NCBI GenBank assembly: GCA_031772625.1
Contig: CM062820.1
Location: 92,654,421-92,718,420, forward strand
Length of the DNA: 64,000 bases
From: Pinus tabuliformis
Lineage: Eukaryota > Streptophyta > Pinopsida > Pinales > Pinaceae
Reading direction: 5' to 3'
The notes beneath the pieces are model-generated. The model had not been told where the DNA came from, made no database searches, and saw only the letters and a program-made list of their open reading frames with translations. The translations under genes were made by a program, and so were the position numbers. Positions 13,571 to 27,100 of this stretch are shown here, one piece after another. Each line of letters opens with the position of its first letter. The stretch's first letter is position 1.

Positions 13571-14160
13571 AATGCACAGTCAAAATGTAAAAATGCACAG
13601 TAAAGGTGAAAACAACACAGTGAAGGGAAAATCGCAGATCAGTGAGGTGAAAGAGTATCAGATAAAGTGTATCAGTTTAAAAAGGGAAAAGTAAAAAAAA
13701 CAGTCAGCATGAAGACCAACAACAAGGAAGAGAATAAACAACAAAATATCAGAGCATAAAGACAGCACAACCAAATAAACATGGACAACATACAACAGTT
13801 GAACATTTGTCTCTATCTTCTTGCATGAAGATATTTCTTTCTCCTAGATTAATTCCCAAGACAGTTTGGGATATTTTGTAAACTATTTTTGTATAAATAC
13901 TTCATAATTCGAAGTATTGAGTGTGGATTGTTATACATTTGTAGAGTTGTATTGATAAAAAACCTAAGGGTTATTGTTACCAATTTTTTCAAGTCCGCAG
14001 ATTGGATTGAGTAATAAAGAGATTGCATTAAAAGATTCATGTGTTGAGCTATTACAGTGAAGTATTTTCTTTGTCAAATTTGTTATTTTCTTATGTATTT
14101 CACAAACTTACATGTTATCTAAAGTGAATGAATTAACTGGAAATTTATTTCAGAATTTGT
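13571..14160 (+). other. 3' flank with promoter-like and polyadenylation-like signals
   Basis: Noncoding. Begins with a purine-rich tail bearing repeated AAAATGCACAGT words. It contains TATAAATA at 13892-13899 and AATAAAG near 14012, in the order expected inside an LTR (U3, R, U5). No matching copy was found on the 5' side of the 10094-13570 frame, so an LTR is only a suggestion. Confidence 0.3.
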
Positions 14161-16002
14161 TTAAGTACACTTTGTCTTAAACAGTTAATCATTTCTATGT
14201 TTTCTTCTGATATTCGGATCTGAGAATCCTTAATTGCTCTCCCATCCCGGTTGACCTCTTTCACTTCCTTCATTATTTGGCCTAAGGAACCCTTAATTGC
14301 TCCTTGTGATCCGATTGAAATCAGATTCACCATCCAACCTTAAAGATCTGAAATAACTCAGCTACCTTGCCCTGTAGACGCTATTTTTAGAACTTGATCC
14401 AGTCCTGTTTGCTTGACATTTGACTCCATAGCCCAATGGTAAAAAGACATCCCTCTATCCATCTAAATAAGTGATCCCACCACCAAATCAAAACCAAAAC
14501 CCAAGTACAATCATAACTAGTCTAAAATCAATTAACTAAACAAAGTTAAAACATAAAGAGAGAGCCTCTCTGAGCATTAGGAAGGCTAGATCCTAATCTC
14601 CAAAGTAGGTTTGTGGCTACCTCTGTTATTTCTTTCTTAACAACTCAAAAGAAATTTTGAAGTGATAACATGATGAACATTGCATAAGCTAGTATTTTGA
14701 CCAGGTTTGACTGGTGAATAGACTTGGATTTTGGCATAGATTTCTAGAATATTTATGGAATTGTAAATATTACTAAAGAATAAATTTCTCCTAGAAGAAA
14801 AGTAGTTGGGTTTTTTTCCCGAAGTTGGACTTTCCAATGGTAAATTTTGTTGTCTCTATTTTGTATGGCTTCTCTTTATGATCCTGTTGATTGTTGCATT
14901 ATTGTTGATATTTTCAGAGTAATTGCTTAATATGTGACATAACTTGACTGAAAATCATTAGAAAGTAATTATGAGATCAGAAGATCAATTTCTATTGTGC
15001 ACTATTTCAGAAAATTCAACACTTGTATTTCACATCACTCAACCACTCGAGCTAACCCAGTAGGCTAGGTTGATATAGAATTATGAGATGAAGGCTAAAA
15101 CTAATAATGAAATATTTAACTAGTGCTCAAACATTTTAATTTATATACTATTTTATTAAATCACAATTAAAAACTTATTACATGTAAAACTAATATGTGC
15201 ATATTTCATATTAAAGTTTTAATAAATATGAATGGCTATGAAGAAAACCATAGAGCCTAGTTTCAAGTATACCTAGCCTCCTAGTTATTATCTTGAGTTA
15301 ATCTACCATATCATTGTTTTCCTTTAAGGCAAAATGTCCATACACTTCCTCATCATTGTGTGACCCTTTTATATATTGTATGTAGTTGCTTACTCTAGAG
15401 AATGCAATTTCATATATAGATTTTTTTAAAATTTTAATTCTAGAGCTTTAGTTCACTGCTTAAACATTTTTGCCACCATAAGCTAAAATGTCCAAATTAT
15501 TTTTTGCAACCAACATTTCCTTTATCTTATTTCCTTATAGAAACTCTTTGAATAAGTGTACTTCTATGAGACCCTCTCATTATACTACCATGTATCCATT
15601 ATCTTCAAGCATAAACCTAACTACCCGACATGCCTCCTCTAAAAGTGAACCCTAACACCAAAGTTGTTTACTTCATAATTTAATGTGAATTGCATATTAA
15701 AATAATATTTAGCTCATAAATATTTTATTTTAAATCAAATAAATATATATATTTTATTACTTTGAGAATATAGATATGAAAATTAACCAACATACATTCA
15801 TCATAACTTTGGATATATCCAGTACCGAGAGAGATCAAATCTATCAAAATGCAAATCTCTTTTTGAGTGCAAAACTTGACTAAAGATTTGCAACTCGAGA
15901 GATTTGATTCCTATAAGTAATCCTTGATAAATCTATAATTAAAATGAATCTATGTTAGTTCTTATTTTTTATTAAAACCTCAATAATATGAATAGTGCAT
16001 GT

Positions 16003-16041
<39 letters not shown>
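16003..16041. repeat. Compound microsatellite (TA)n(TG)n
   Basis: A perfect alternating TA run passes directly into an alternating TG run. This is simple sequence, likely length-variable between individuals. Confidence 0.95.
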
Positions 16042-16860
16042 TTTTATGTGTTTATTAATTATATATTATGAAATATGAATAATTATTATTTAAATTTATC
16101 TAATGTGTTAGGTATATTATAATTTTTTCTTACATAAAAATGCATTTACTTTTATTAATAAAAACAAAATTACAATAAAATAAATTGAATTGAATAAATT
16201 TATTATTTTTATTTTTTATTGGTTTTTTAATTGATCTAACATTATGTTTTTTTATTATTATTTTTTTATTTAATGTTTCATTTTATTTACACTACAACAT
16301 ATCTCTCATATCTCTCTTATTGAATTTACATTCAAATGTTTATCTTCATTTACAACCACTACACCATCTCCCCATCCTGAAATGTAAAACAAACACCTCT
16401 CAAACACAATTCTTAAATATCTAATTACAATAAGACACCAACAATTTATAAATCCCTTCAAAGTGCTTTCCAAGTGCTTTCCCTGTACTGGAGGTTATAA
16501 AAGTAAAGAACATGTTATGAATACACACTACTCTGGTTTCATTTAATTACATTCATAAAAATCATAGATCACATGTCATGAGTAATAGTTTAATCTGTGG
16601 AGAAGTAGAAGTTACTCACTCCACCCAAGTTCAAATTCTTAATGAGATAAATTCTTAATGAGATAGGGATGAACAAATGTTTACTTATTCATTTATGAAC
16701 TTGTTTTATATCTTGAAAAATCTGATTTATTTTAAACACCATCATCATAATTGAAATGAACAGCATATTTTTTTATTATTGAAAAATCAAAATAATTATA
16801 CTCTCAATTTATTTATTTTTATTAAATATTTATTGGCATGGTTTAAAAATGTTGCATTTT

Positions 16861-17047
16861 AGATTTTTGGGTTGGAATTTGAAAGATTTTTTTTTCAACT
16901 GAATCTTATATTTTATTATTTAAAATAAATTTTTGATCATATATATGGGTTCAGTAGATTTTTGGATTGGAATTTGGCGATTTTTTTTTCAACCAATCTT
17001 ATTTTTTATTATTTAAAATAAATTTTTGACTGTATATATGGGTTCAG
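16861..17047. repeat. 95-bp tandem duplication
   Basis: AGATTTTTGGRTTGGAATTTG recurs at 16861 and 16956. Both copies continue through a poly-T/CAAC tract, a TTTATTATTTAAAATAAATT segment and ATATATGGGTTCAG. Small indels and substitutions separate them. Noncoding. Confidence 0.85.
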
Positions 17048-18216
17048 CAACCTGAAATATCTCTAACAGATCTCTAACACATTTAAATTGTGAAGAGTTT
17101 TCAAATTAAACTTGTAATTAAAAAAACTCATGCCAGATTTTGAGCAGACCATACTAAATAAACTACAACTTATAATTTTATATATAAAAAAGTAATTTAT
17201 CAATAATATTCATTATTAATAAAATTTTAATTGTTTTATATTTGTTTATGTATAATTTTTTTCGCATTGTCCTCTCCTAAAACTTGGTTCATGTGGCCAC
17301 CACGGCTAAACTCACCCCAAACTTGCCCTGAGTCTTCAAAATGCGTCGAGTTCGCCTAAAACACATTGCACAACTCTCCAAAACTCAAAATTTCCTGTAT
17401 TTTGAGTTTTTTTCACTGTCAAGTTTTGTGGAGACCTTAACCAAGTTTTGTTGAATCTCAAGCCTGCCCAGCTTTTGTACAGTCCTAATCTCACAAACTT
17501 GATTTGGAGGGTCTCCCAAACTTTTTTGGATTGTCATCCCCTAATTTGGAGGGTCTCTCAGTCGACCGTGAAACGCATTCCCCTATCCTTTAAAACTGAA
17601 ATGACATAGCAATAAACTTCATAGAGTGCACTTTCTTAAAATCCAAAAATCTCACTGGCGTCTTTTCATTTATATGTAGCACTTGAAAAGGAAGAAACGT
17701 GATTTTGATCAAAACTCACTATATCCCTCTCCATGATGTGAACTATAAGAAAATTCGCTGTTCATCATCAATGAATTTAACAACGTGCACTGAATCGCTG
17801 CTCAAGTTACTTTTTATAATGTTATATTTAACCTGAATTCCCTGTATAAAGGCCTTCCTCTAATAAATTGGCTTTATTTGGAATTAGTTGCAAAAGCAGT
17901 CCCCGGACCAGAAGTTGCTTCATGGTAAATTGTTCCAACAATTCCCAATCACAGTATGTAACCACCTTAATTTCCTATGGTAGTTCCCTATAATACCAAG
18001 AATTTGCGTAATATCAAAATTTAACTACAATATGAGGTTGACAAGCCCTCTGTTTCATAATTACCAATCCCTTTATGCCTCCGTGTTGAATCGAAACACA
18101 ACTGTACAAACTCAAAATCATAAACTTTCACTCCCTCAAATGACTTGTAACTGTTAAAATTGTACAAATCAAGAGATGATAGAAAGAGTTAGCTCGGAAA
18201 GATGAAAGAAGCTTGC

Positions 18217-18321
18217 TCATAGCTGTGGGTGTTCTTTCTTGTAAATGTATTGTAATGCAAGGCTTATGCTCTCGCAGTCAAATTCCATAATCTTCATCCA
18301 GTTCTCAAAATCTCCAATTTC
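18217..18321 (-). CDS. BLOS1: BLOS1 exon 3 (C-terminus and stop)
   Basis: Acceptor ATTGTAG precedes 18321. The exon opens in phase 0 with [19 protein letters not shown], nearly identical to the Arabidopsis BLOS1 C-terminal block, and ends with HPQL and TGA at 18217-18219. It fits directly after the exon 2 end (LK|EIGDF). Confidence 0.95.
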   Translation of the reverse strand, partial: EIGDFENWMKIMEFDCESISLALQYIYKKEHPQL

Positions 18322-21300
18322 CTACAATACATTCACAAAGGGGTCAAATTTAGCATCTAGAATTTTCACAAATACTAAGGCTGCTTGTGCATGCCAAAAT
18401 CCACCCCACACTACAGCGGGAATCTTGAGTGTTCCTTTCTAACATATCTGATCAATATAATACTACTTGTTTCTCCTTCCGTTTCTCTTTTTTTATACAC
18501 AAGGCATCATGAGAATCTTTCTTGTAAACAATCCAACATAGCCAAAAAATAAAAAATCCAGTTATGAGCCTATGGTCCAATACATTGGAATCTTATAACT
18601 ATAGTGGATCAAATGAACCTATTACAAATATGCATAATTTCAATCAGAAGTCTCTTGAGCTCTTTCTGTTAGGGAAGCAGTACTGATGTTACAACATAGA
18701 TAATACTTGTATTAAAATCACAAACACTAGATCGTCAACTGAATAGAACATTGGTTTGCAATTGTTAAGTAAATAACATGCCATCGAACTCCCATGCATT
18801 CAGAAACTTCTAAACAATCTAATACTGTGTATAATCTTCAGAGCAAAAACTTCTAAACAATAAATAATAATCAAAGGAGAGTGTACCACCTTTAGAGCTG
18901 AATCCAAGCCATGGACTACTGCAAGCCATTGATTTGTTTGCTTTATATACCGCTGCACTGTCGCAGACAATACACGAGTTTCAAGTTCAATGCGTTTCTC
19001 ATTAATAAAGGATTCTTGAACCCCGCTATTCACACTATCAACAAGTAGGTCTGAAACACGGGTTGCAGTTGCTAAAGCATCCTTCTTCACCTTTTCTATG
19101 CAAAAAAAAAAGAAGAAAAAAAACAAATGTGAGGACCACATAGAAGCTGTAGCGCATAAAGACATAATCAATAATTACGGCAAGAAAACAATCTATATGA
19201 GAATTAATCCAACAATCCCTTCAAACTTTTCAAAGTCTCGCTGATTGAAGGTATAAACCATTAACTTTGTCTGCATAATCCAGGTGGAAATTTACATTCC
19301 ATTCTCCCATTTCTTTATTATTAAAATGCAAAGGAGCTCAAGCAAACCCGTCCCAACCATTCAAATTTGAATGCAGGATATCCATTATCTTGGTTTGTTT
19401 TAAAATAATCTGGACTTTCTCCATTGTCAGATAACTTGGTATACAAGTTTGTCTAATTTAGTATCCGTAAGTTTCTGAAATCTTGCATGAGCTCTATCAT
19501 TGCACTCTCCCAACCCCAACCTCACCATACATTGGAATAATGGCGTAAAGCATCACAGCTGAAAGTATAGTCCCTTCCCTCAATGTTTCTGTTCATTTCC
19601 AAAGAAATTCAATTCATGAACTTTGATTGTACTACAGTTGGAGACTTATTTCAGGAATCAGCCATTTTATAATAAATTCCCAGTCTTCAGACTTCTGCGT
19701 AGACCCATTGTTTAGTTTGGACCTTATACAATTTCATATAGTTACATGTGGATCAAGTTACCTATTAAATTATGGCAGAAAATAAATTAAAAATTGGAAA
19801 CTCCTCTATCCAACTAACCTAAAGTGGAAAGTATTCATGGCAGAAAGAAACGAAACGAAGTGAAATTTATATTAATGTCCACAAAAGACCAAAATATTTC
19901 ATAGGAACAAGAGAGACCAAACAGAGTTTATACAGAGAGAGAGAGAGATGGATATTATACAGTGAATCACTGGAGCTAACTCTAAAAAGAGTTAATTTTA
20001 ATTATATAATACGTAAACTTTCATAAAAATAAAATACTATATACATTGGGATTAGACAGACAGTATAAGAATGTTGACAAGCTTGACGGTGTCTCCAAAT
20101 GAGCAGGTTACAATCGGTGGAGCATATTTGAATTCATGCAATTTGAGAAATATATCCTAATAGTACGCCGAATATGGAGATTAATTCTCTTTTGCTGATA
20201 TCATCATGATTGAGCAAATGGGCAGAGTCTTGATTACAGCTTTTGTTGATAGCAAGGCAGCTTTCTATAGTCCAAATCTGCCCTCAGTTCTAACAGTTCC
20301 AAATCAAGAAATCTGTTGATTTGGATTGGATGGATCATGACCATACTAGCAATCCAGTTGGCAACCTGATTTGTACTCCTTTGAACATGAACAAACTTCA
20401 CGTTCATGAACTCCCTCGCTTGCTAGTCTCCCATCCAAACAACTGATCCCATATCCCAATGTGAAGGCTTGGATTTGTTGTTGAGCAGCAAAGGAGCAAG
20501 ATAGATATAGTGGTGATCCACATGACCAGGTGACTACGTTGAGAGCTCAACTGGCCGCCATTTGAACACAGGTGGAGGATTAGGAGTTGATTTCCACTGC
20601 TTTGAATGGATTCGGTCCTTCCTAGATGTCTTTTGTTCAAGGTGTTTGTGCTTGAGAGAGCTTGCCCAAGTTCACAAAGTTTTAGATTGATCTTGTGCAG
20701 GAAGAAATCATATTTCAATCTTGTGTCAAGCAATATGGGGGATTGGATGTGATTGGTCTCGTTGGAAAGACAAAAGGGTAGTAAGAGAGGCTACAAGAAA
20801 GACTCAAATACAAGAAAGGACTTGAATAAGGTGATGTGTTTCTAATTCATAAGATAGGACATTATGTTAGCCAGTCTCCATCAAAGAAGAAGGGGAACGG
20901 AGTGAAATAGGCTGCATCCAGGACACTAGCAAGTGTAGAGAAGGATCCCTCTCAGTTCAAGACTACATTCTCCATGGTCTCTTGTTTTTCTTCTAATATT
21001 GTGTCTACCATTGAATGGTATGTAGACAATGAAGATTCAAGACATATGACATATGATAGGCCACTATTCAACAAATTTCAGGAGCAAGAGGAAGGCACGC
21101 GTGGAGCTTGGAGATGATGCTACTTACCCTATAAGAGGAGTTGGCTCCACTTCCTTCTAGATGCTTTCAAATAATTTTTTTGAGTTGAGAGATGTTCTAT
21201 TGGTTACTAGTTTGAAAAAGAAACTTCTTTCAATTTCTAGAATGATAGATATACAATAGAGAGTTGCATTTGAAGGGCAGCTTTGCACCATTAGTGGTTG

Positions 21301-24051
21301 TAGTGTTAGCCAGTTTGAGGAATTTTTCCAGAGGGATGAAAAACAGTGGCCTTTACATGTTACTTATTGATGTTGTTGCACTTGTACATTCTAATGAGAG
21401 GCTGAGAGAGACTCCTAGCACAATAGGATGCCATGGAGACGAGTTCAAAACCTATTGTGGAATCAATGATTGATTCCAGGTTTGCAGCTGAAGTGTTATT
21501 GATTACAGAGACTAGGTTATTAGAATCTCTCAGACAGAAGGACCTGACTGTGATGTTACTCTTGCTTCAGGATTCTCTCAAAAAGACGGAGTTGACATAG
21601 TTCAACTTGTTTTAGTTTTCGGAGGCTTTTGAGGTGCATGACAGGGATTCCCAGGGTTGCATGTTGTTGATATTCCTGTGTGGGTTGTTACCTGTACCAC
21701 TACCTTGGTGTTTCAAGATGGATGTGACTTGTGTAGATATCTATCTTTGTGACACTAATAGATGTGGCTCCTTTCTCTTGGTCTTGTATGGAGATATGCT
21801 TATATTTGTAGGACATCTTAAACAACTAATAATGCGGTGTTCATTGATTTTGGCCCAAAATGTTGACTTGAGGGATGATGGAGTTAAGCAGGTGGCTTAT
21901 GATCCAAAGTTATGTTTCGTCAGATTCATAGGTCGTCAACATTATCTGGAGGTCTGTGATGTTTTTATAGCATCTTGTGATGAACGGATAACAACTTCTT
22001 TTTAAAAGACAGTAATTGATTCCAAGATTGCAATAGGTATAGATTTGCAGATAGTAAGTTTGGCAGAGTTGCAGGAGTTGGCAAGTGTTAGTGAAAACAC
22101 TTTCCTTGTAAAGAGGGAAAGTTAGCTTTCAGTATTAATCTAGAAGTGTTTACAGCATGTTTAGGGGCACTTCATCAGATTTTGGGAACTTGGTGTATGA
22201 TTAGCCCCCAAATGGTCAATGATGGATTTGCACATTGAAGGTGACTTACTTAGTGGTTGCTTGACCTTAGTGGGACGGTTGCATGGCATTCTTCCTTAGA
22301 GTGTTGAAGATATTTATATAGCTTGGTGACGTTTGACATGCTAGCCAAGTGGAAGAGGTTGCTTGCATGGAGAACACCTTGCATTGGAGGAGGGCGTTAA
22401 ACCCAAGACAACATGGGGTAGCTTGGATACTCACATCATGGAGTTGACCTGGGAATGCCTAGGTTGCAAAAATGTTCATGCAAAGGGAAGGACCCAATGG
22501 AGCACATGGCCTAAGAGGAGCATTGGAGTCCTTGGAGACTTGGAGGAGGAGCATTAGCCACATCTCATAGAGTACTCTTGCATTGGAGCCTTTCTTGTAT
22601 ACAACATCACCTTTGAGTTTGACATATGTATCCTTAGAGAGTAGCACTTCACATGTGTAATCCTACTTGTAGTTTTGCGAGTTGCTTGTAAGGGTTTGAT
22701 CTAGGTGGATATTAATGACCACCCACCTATTCCACTTGGACCCCCACCGTTGTTTCTTTCAGTTTCTTTAATTGTAGCACAATTTACTATTTTTTGGCAG
22801 GTTTTCAGGTCCTCAACTTTTGGAGCCATTTAGAGGCCCTAAAAGATGTTTTTGTTTTTGTTTTGCTTTGTTTTGTTTTTTGTTTTTGTTTTTGTTTTTT
22901 TTTTTTTTTTAAAGCAAACCAATAGCCTACGACATGGTTTTGCAGTCAAAAGTTGTAGTCCTCGGATAGATATTTCTAACGAGGTATCGTATGTGTCAAA
23001 CAAAGATCGTATGCCAAAGTTACAACCCCGGGAAGTTGATGTACCAATTTACCCCAACGGGGCCCACAAACTTTTGACGCTTCATCTCCTAGGGTTAGGT
23101 TTTTTTATGTTTAGGGTTTTCCATTGTTTCTCAATAATAAATAGGCCTTCAAGCTTCATTGTAACATAGTTCATAAGGCATGTAACTGCCACATCTCTTC
23201 TCAGAGATAAGCTACCATTGCCTGAGCTAGTTTATTTCCATTCTGCATGTAAACAATTTTCAGTGCTTTGTTATTAATGAATTGAAGTTTTGTTTTCACT
23301 GTATCTCTGTGTTTTCGTTCATATTTGTATTTCATTTCATTCCTGCATAAATCTGGATCAGTGTTATCAGAGCGGCTTACTCTTTCTCTGTTTTTCTGTG
23401 CATGTCCCCAACGAGGTCAGGGTATAAGGAGTTGGGACTTGAATTGGTTGAACCCTTGCAAGACCGTCCCCGTCAACACCGACGACCGCCCATGGGGGAA
23501 GAAAAGAAAGACGAGGGAGTAGGAGATCCTATCAAACTGCTGCTCGAAGAAGCCCTCGAGCGACAAAGGAACAAGATGATGGATAAATTTGCCTAGATCC
23601 TTTGGCGGATGCCAACAACGACACATCTTCATCCAATAGTCACTTCAGAGGCACCGTCCCCTTCAAGGTACAAGTTAACTTTGACATCCCTATATTTGAA
23701 GGTCAAATAGATGCAAATGTTGTAAATAAATGGTTAAATCTATTGGAAGGATATTTTTCGATTCATGATTTTTCCAATAGGGAAAATATTACTTTTGCAC
23801 ACCTCAAAGTCGCCCCCTACGTCAAAAACTGGTGGTTAACCTACTGTGAGCAGAGGGACGAGAGGGAACCCTCACCATTTTCAGTTGCATCCACTTGGAA
23901 TTCTTTTCGAGACGCCATCAAGGAACAATATTACCCTGCCCCCCGGGAGCTATGAAGCTAAGTTGCACGAAACAGGGAAACGGATACGAGTTTCCGAAAC
24001 GGGAAGCGATACGAAACGCGACCTCCCCAAATTTTAGAAATGGGGAAACGC

Positions 24052-24101
<50 letters not shown>

Positions 24102-27100
24102 AAAATATTTAAATATATAAATATGTGCAATCATAAAGCACAAATGATACATTATAATTTATTACACTTAAACATTAAGATTTAGTTTACATCACATTTA
24201 CTCATGAATGATCACATAATGAAAATAAAAATATCGGAATATCCAAAAGCAACCTTTATAATATATCCAAATCTCAAAATCAGCCTTTATTTATATTAAT
24301 ATATGAGGCTGCAAGTACAATAAAGACTATAAGGCTGCAAGAGAGAGATCCAAATCAGGATTTTCTGCATCCACATCCCATTCTTTAGAAGGACCATTGT
24401 TGTATTGGGAGTCTCCTCATACATAGTCGAACGACCTTAGTGCTCTTGATTAAATACACGTTTCATACCCTAGTACCCTACATGATCTTGATTATTGGGA
24501 GTTTCCCATGCATAGAGGGCTTGGTTCTCTTGATTAAATACAAGTTCCATACCCTAGTACATGATAAAATCCAATGGAAACATTGCAATCCCTCCAATCC
24601 TGAAAAACAAATAAGTCTGCTGGATTTTGAGTGAGATCTAAAATTCTACTTTCTCCATATGAAATCCAATGAGGGCGAAACCACTCTCAAACATCCTGAG
24701 TCATTTCATGGTAATGTTAAAAATTTAAGTAAAAGGATGAAAATGAAAAATAAAGGAGAATATCACTTTTACTTTAAGAATTTAACATTACCATGAACTG
24801 CATATCCCTCAAACTTCCTGATGCATATCAACACTAGGGCAAAAATTCACTTTTATAGCTTTAGACACGTATCTAGAAGCAACAAGAAGTCACTAACATA
24901 CCCTAAAAGTAAATTAAAAAAAAAAAAAAATTAAAAAAACATAAGTTAATGAGGAAACGTGGGTCGTACGGCCCTGAAACGCGTTCCCGGCCGTACTGGC
25001 CGCGTTTCCGTTTCGGGAAACGTGGCAGTACGGCCGGAAACGCGTTTCACGGCCATACCAAATGCGTTTCCACATTTTGTACCCATTTCCGTACGGAAAC
25101 GGACCTCTATACCACGTTTCCTACAACATAGCTATGAAGTTAAGTACATAAAGTGGACCATAGTACGGTAGGTGTCACACCCCTACACTATCGATAATCT
25201 TCCAACCGCACTATAGGAGGTGTGGCACCACCAACCCTTTTCCTTTTAACAATACTAACGATCGTGAACTATGCCTTACTTCTATACTTAGAATATTTTC
25301 CAACAGCTAAGTAAAATCTTTCATTAAACACACAGCGGAAACTTTCACATCATAAACATATTATCACCATTAACATTCAAATGCACAGTGGAATATCATG
25401 GGAGGGGCAACTCCCTATAAGTATGAGTCTGCCCGTATCAATAATAATATTCAGATTTATACATAAACTTTACAATGGAGGGAAACCCCAAGTTTCTCCT
25501 CTTACTTGCAAAATCTAACTTTCCTGCACTGTCGTGCAGCCTCGCCCAACCACTGGGCAAAGTCACACGAGTTGCTGCGCAACTCGTGCACTCGTCGCAC
25601 TTCGTTGTTTCGTCGTGCCGCCCGTTGTCGTTCACCCGTGCCCGGTTCACCCATTCACCGGTGCCTTCGCCAGTCGCACGAACTTTCATTTCGTTCAGGC
25701 GTGCCCACCACGACCGCCCAAAACTCGCCTATCATTTCACCGTGCACGGGCCCGTCCAACCAACCACCCACCGCACACCCAACTCCACACGCCAAGCACG
25801 TTTCACCGCCGACTCGTTCTACTCGTTTTGTCAGCGGCCCAGGGCGCGTCCACTCGACCGCCCATTGCACATGACCCGCAGTTCACCAACTCACTAACCG
25901 AATCGCCACCTCAAACTTGCTTCACCCGGCGACCCTTCGTTTAGCCCGTGCATGCGTGCCCAACCGAACTCACCTCCCGACGCCCATCTGCACTACGCCC
26001 GCACCTGCCAACACTTGCCCCCGGTTACACCAACTCGGCGCTCTGTGTGCGCCCGCACTACAAACTTGTGCCCTGCACGATCGTTCGACCCATCCACGAG
26101 TTTGCCCGTTCAACTACACCTATGGCCCGTCCTATTGTGGCTGCCACCAACACCTTAACCTTGCGGCTTAGGTGCTTCGGCCTAAGAATCGCCTACACCT
26201 TCGCCCAACCTTCAAGCCTCCACTCCTAGCTCGCACTTGACTCCTCTATAAGCTCGCACTTCCAAGAGATCACTAAATGATTGATATGATGAAACTCCTC
26301 TCCATCACTATATACTTATACCGTTCGCCCGCCTTTGTGGTCACATCGGCCCTGCCAGCCGACCCACCAATTCGGCATTCTAACATTCTCCTGCACGTCG
26401 GCTTTGTGGCTGGGCACCCCCACCTGGGACCACCTCGCCGTATAAACCTCCGTTCAGCCGAACACTTAGTCATTTTTACTCATGACCTCATGTTTTCCAT
26501 CTGCGGTTGCCCAGCTCGCCCGCGCTCCTCCGTCATGTGCCCTCACCCAAACCACCTGTAGCTCAGGGGCCTTACATCCTCCCCCACTCGAAGTCATTGT
26601 CGCCCTCGACAATTCTTCATCCCAACAACCATCCGTCACCAAGATATCCATCCACACAACTGTGTATATGGGTAATCCAGATGTCCACTACTCAACTTGC
26701 CTCACGCCATAGATATGCCACTGCTCTGCAAGGAATCATGTGCTGGTACCCCTCATGTCAGTGATTAGTTGGGTAGCTAATCCAACCATGCATCGCCTCC
26801 ACAAGAACTCATGCCCCCACATCATCATGACTGTCCACTGCATGCTACCTGTCAACCTGTGTCATCTCACCCCTAGATGCATGCTCAAAGTGTTTGAAGA
26901 CTCACTGCCATGAGCAGCTAACAATGAGCCTCATCCTCCGTGATAGTCTGAGATGATGAGGAGCGAGTAGAGCCTGAAAGCTCTCCCCCACTAATCAACT
27001 CAATCCACCTATCTGGATCCTCCACTTCCATTCTCTGCAAGTATGCCTCCCGATCCTCCATCCGAACATTCGGCCTCACATACTCTTCATCGTCGTCATC

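Larger units (their letters stand above)
14161..18216. other. AT-rich intergenic stretch
   Basis: No recognisable gene. A 62-codon minus-strand frame (14145-14333) rich in Lys, Glu and Ile looks helical but matches nothing I recognise. The stretch holds a TA/TG microsatellite (16003-16041) and a 95-bp tandem duplication (16861-17047). The segment adjoining 18216 should include the BLOS1 3' UTR. A minus-strand AATAAA at 17873-17878 is a candidate poly(A) signal about 340 bases after the stop codon. Confidence 0.45.

Noticed and set aside
18800..19171. 123-codon minus-strand frame taken as a single-exon gene
   Set aside because: Only its middle (18890-19095) is BLOS1. The ends are intron, shown by the AG and GT borders and loss of family similarity.
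21634..22005. 123-codon plus-strand frame as a host gene in intron 1
   Set aside because: No domain or homology is recognised, and it lies in sequence flanked by decayed retroelements. Length alone is not enough.
23895..24185. Frames on both strands with long Tyr-Ile repeats
   Set aside because: Translation of an (AT)n microsatellite inside the Mutator-like element.
25475..26229. Several overlapping Pro/Arg/Thr-rich reading frames on both strands
   Set aside because: They lie wholly in the GC-rich part of an LTR and recur in the partner LTR at 29234-30008. Open frames in many phases reflect lack of AT-rich stops, not coding.
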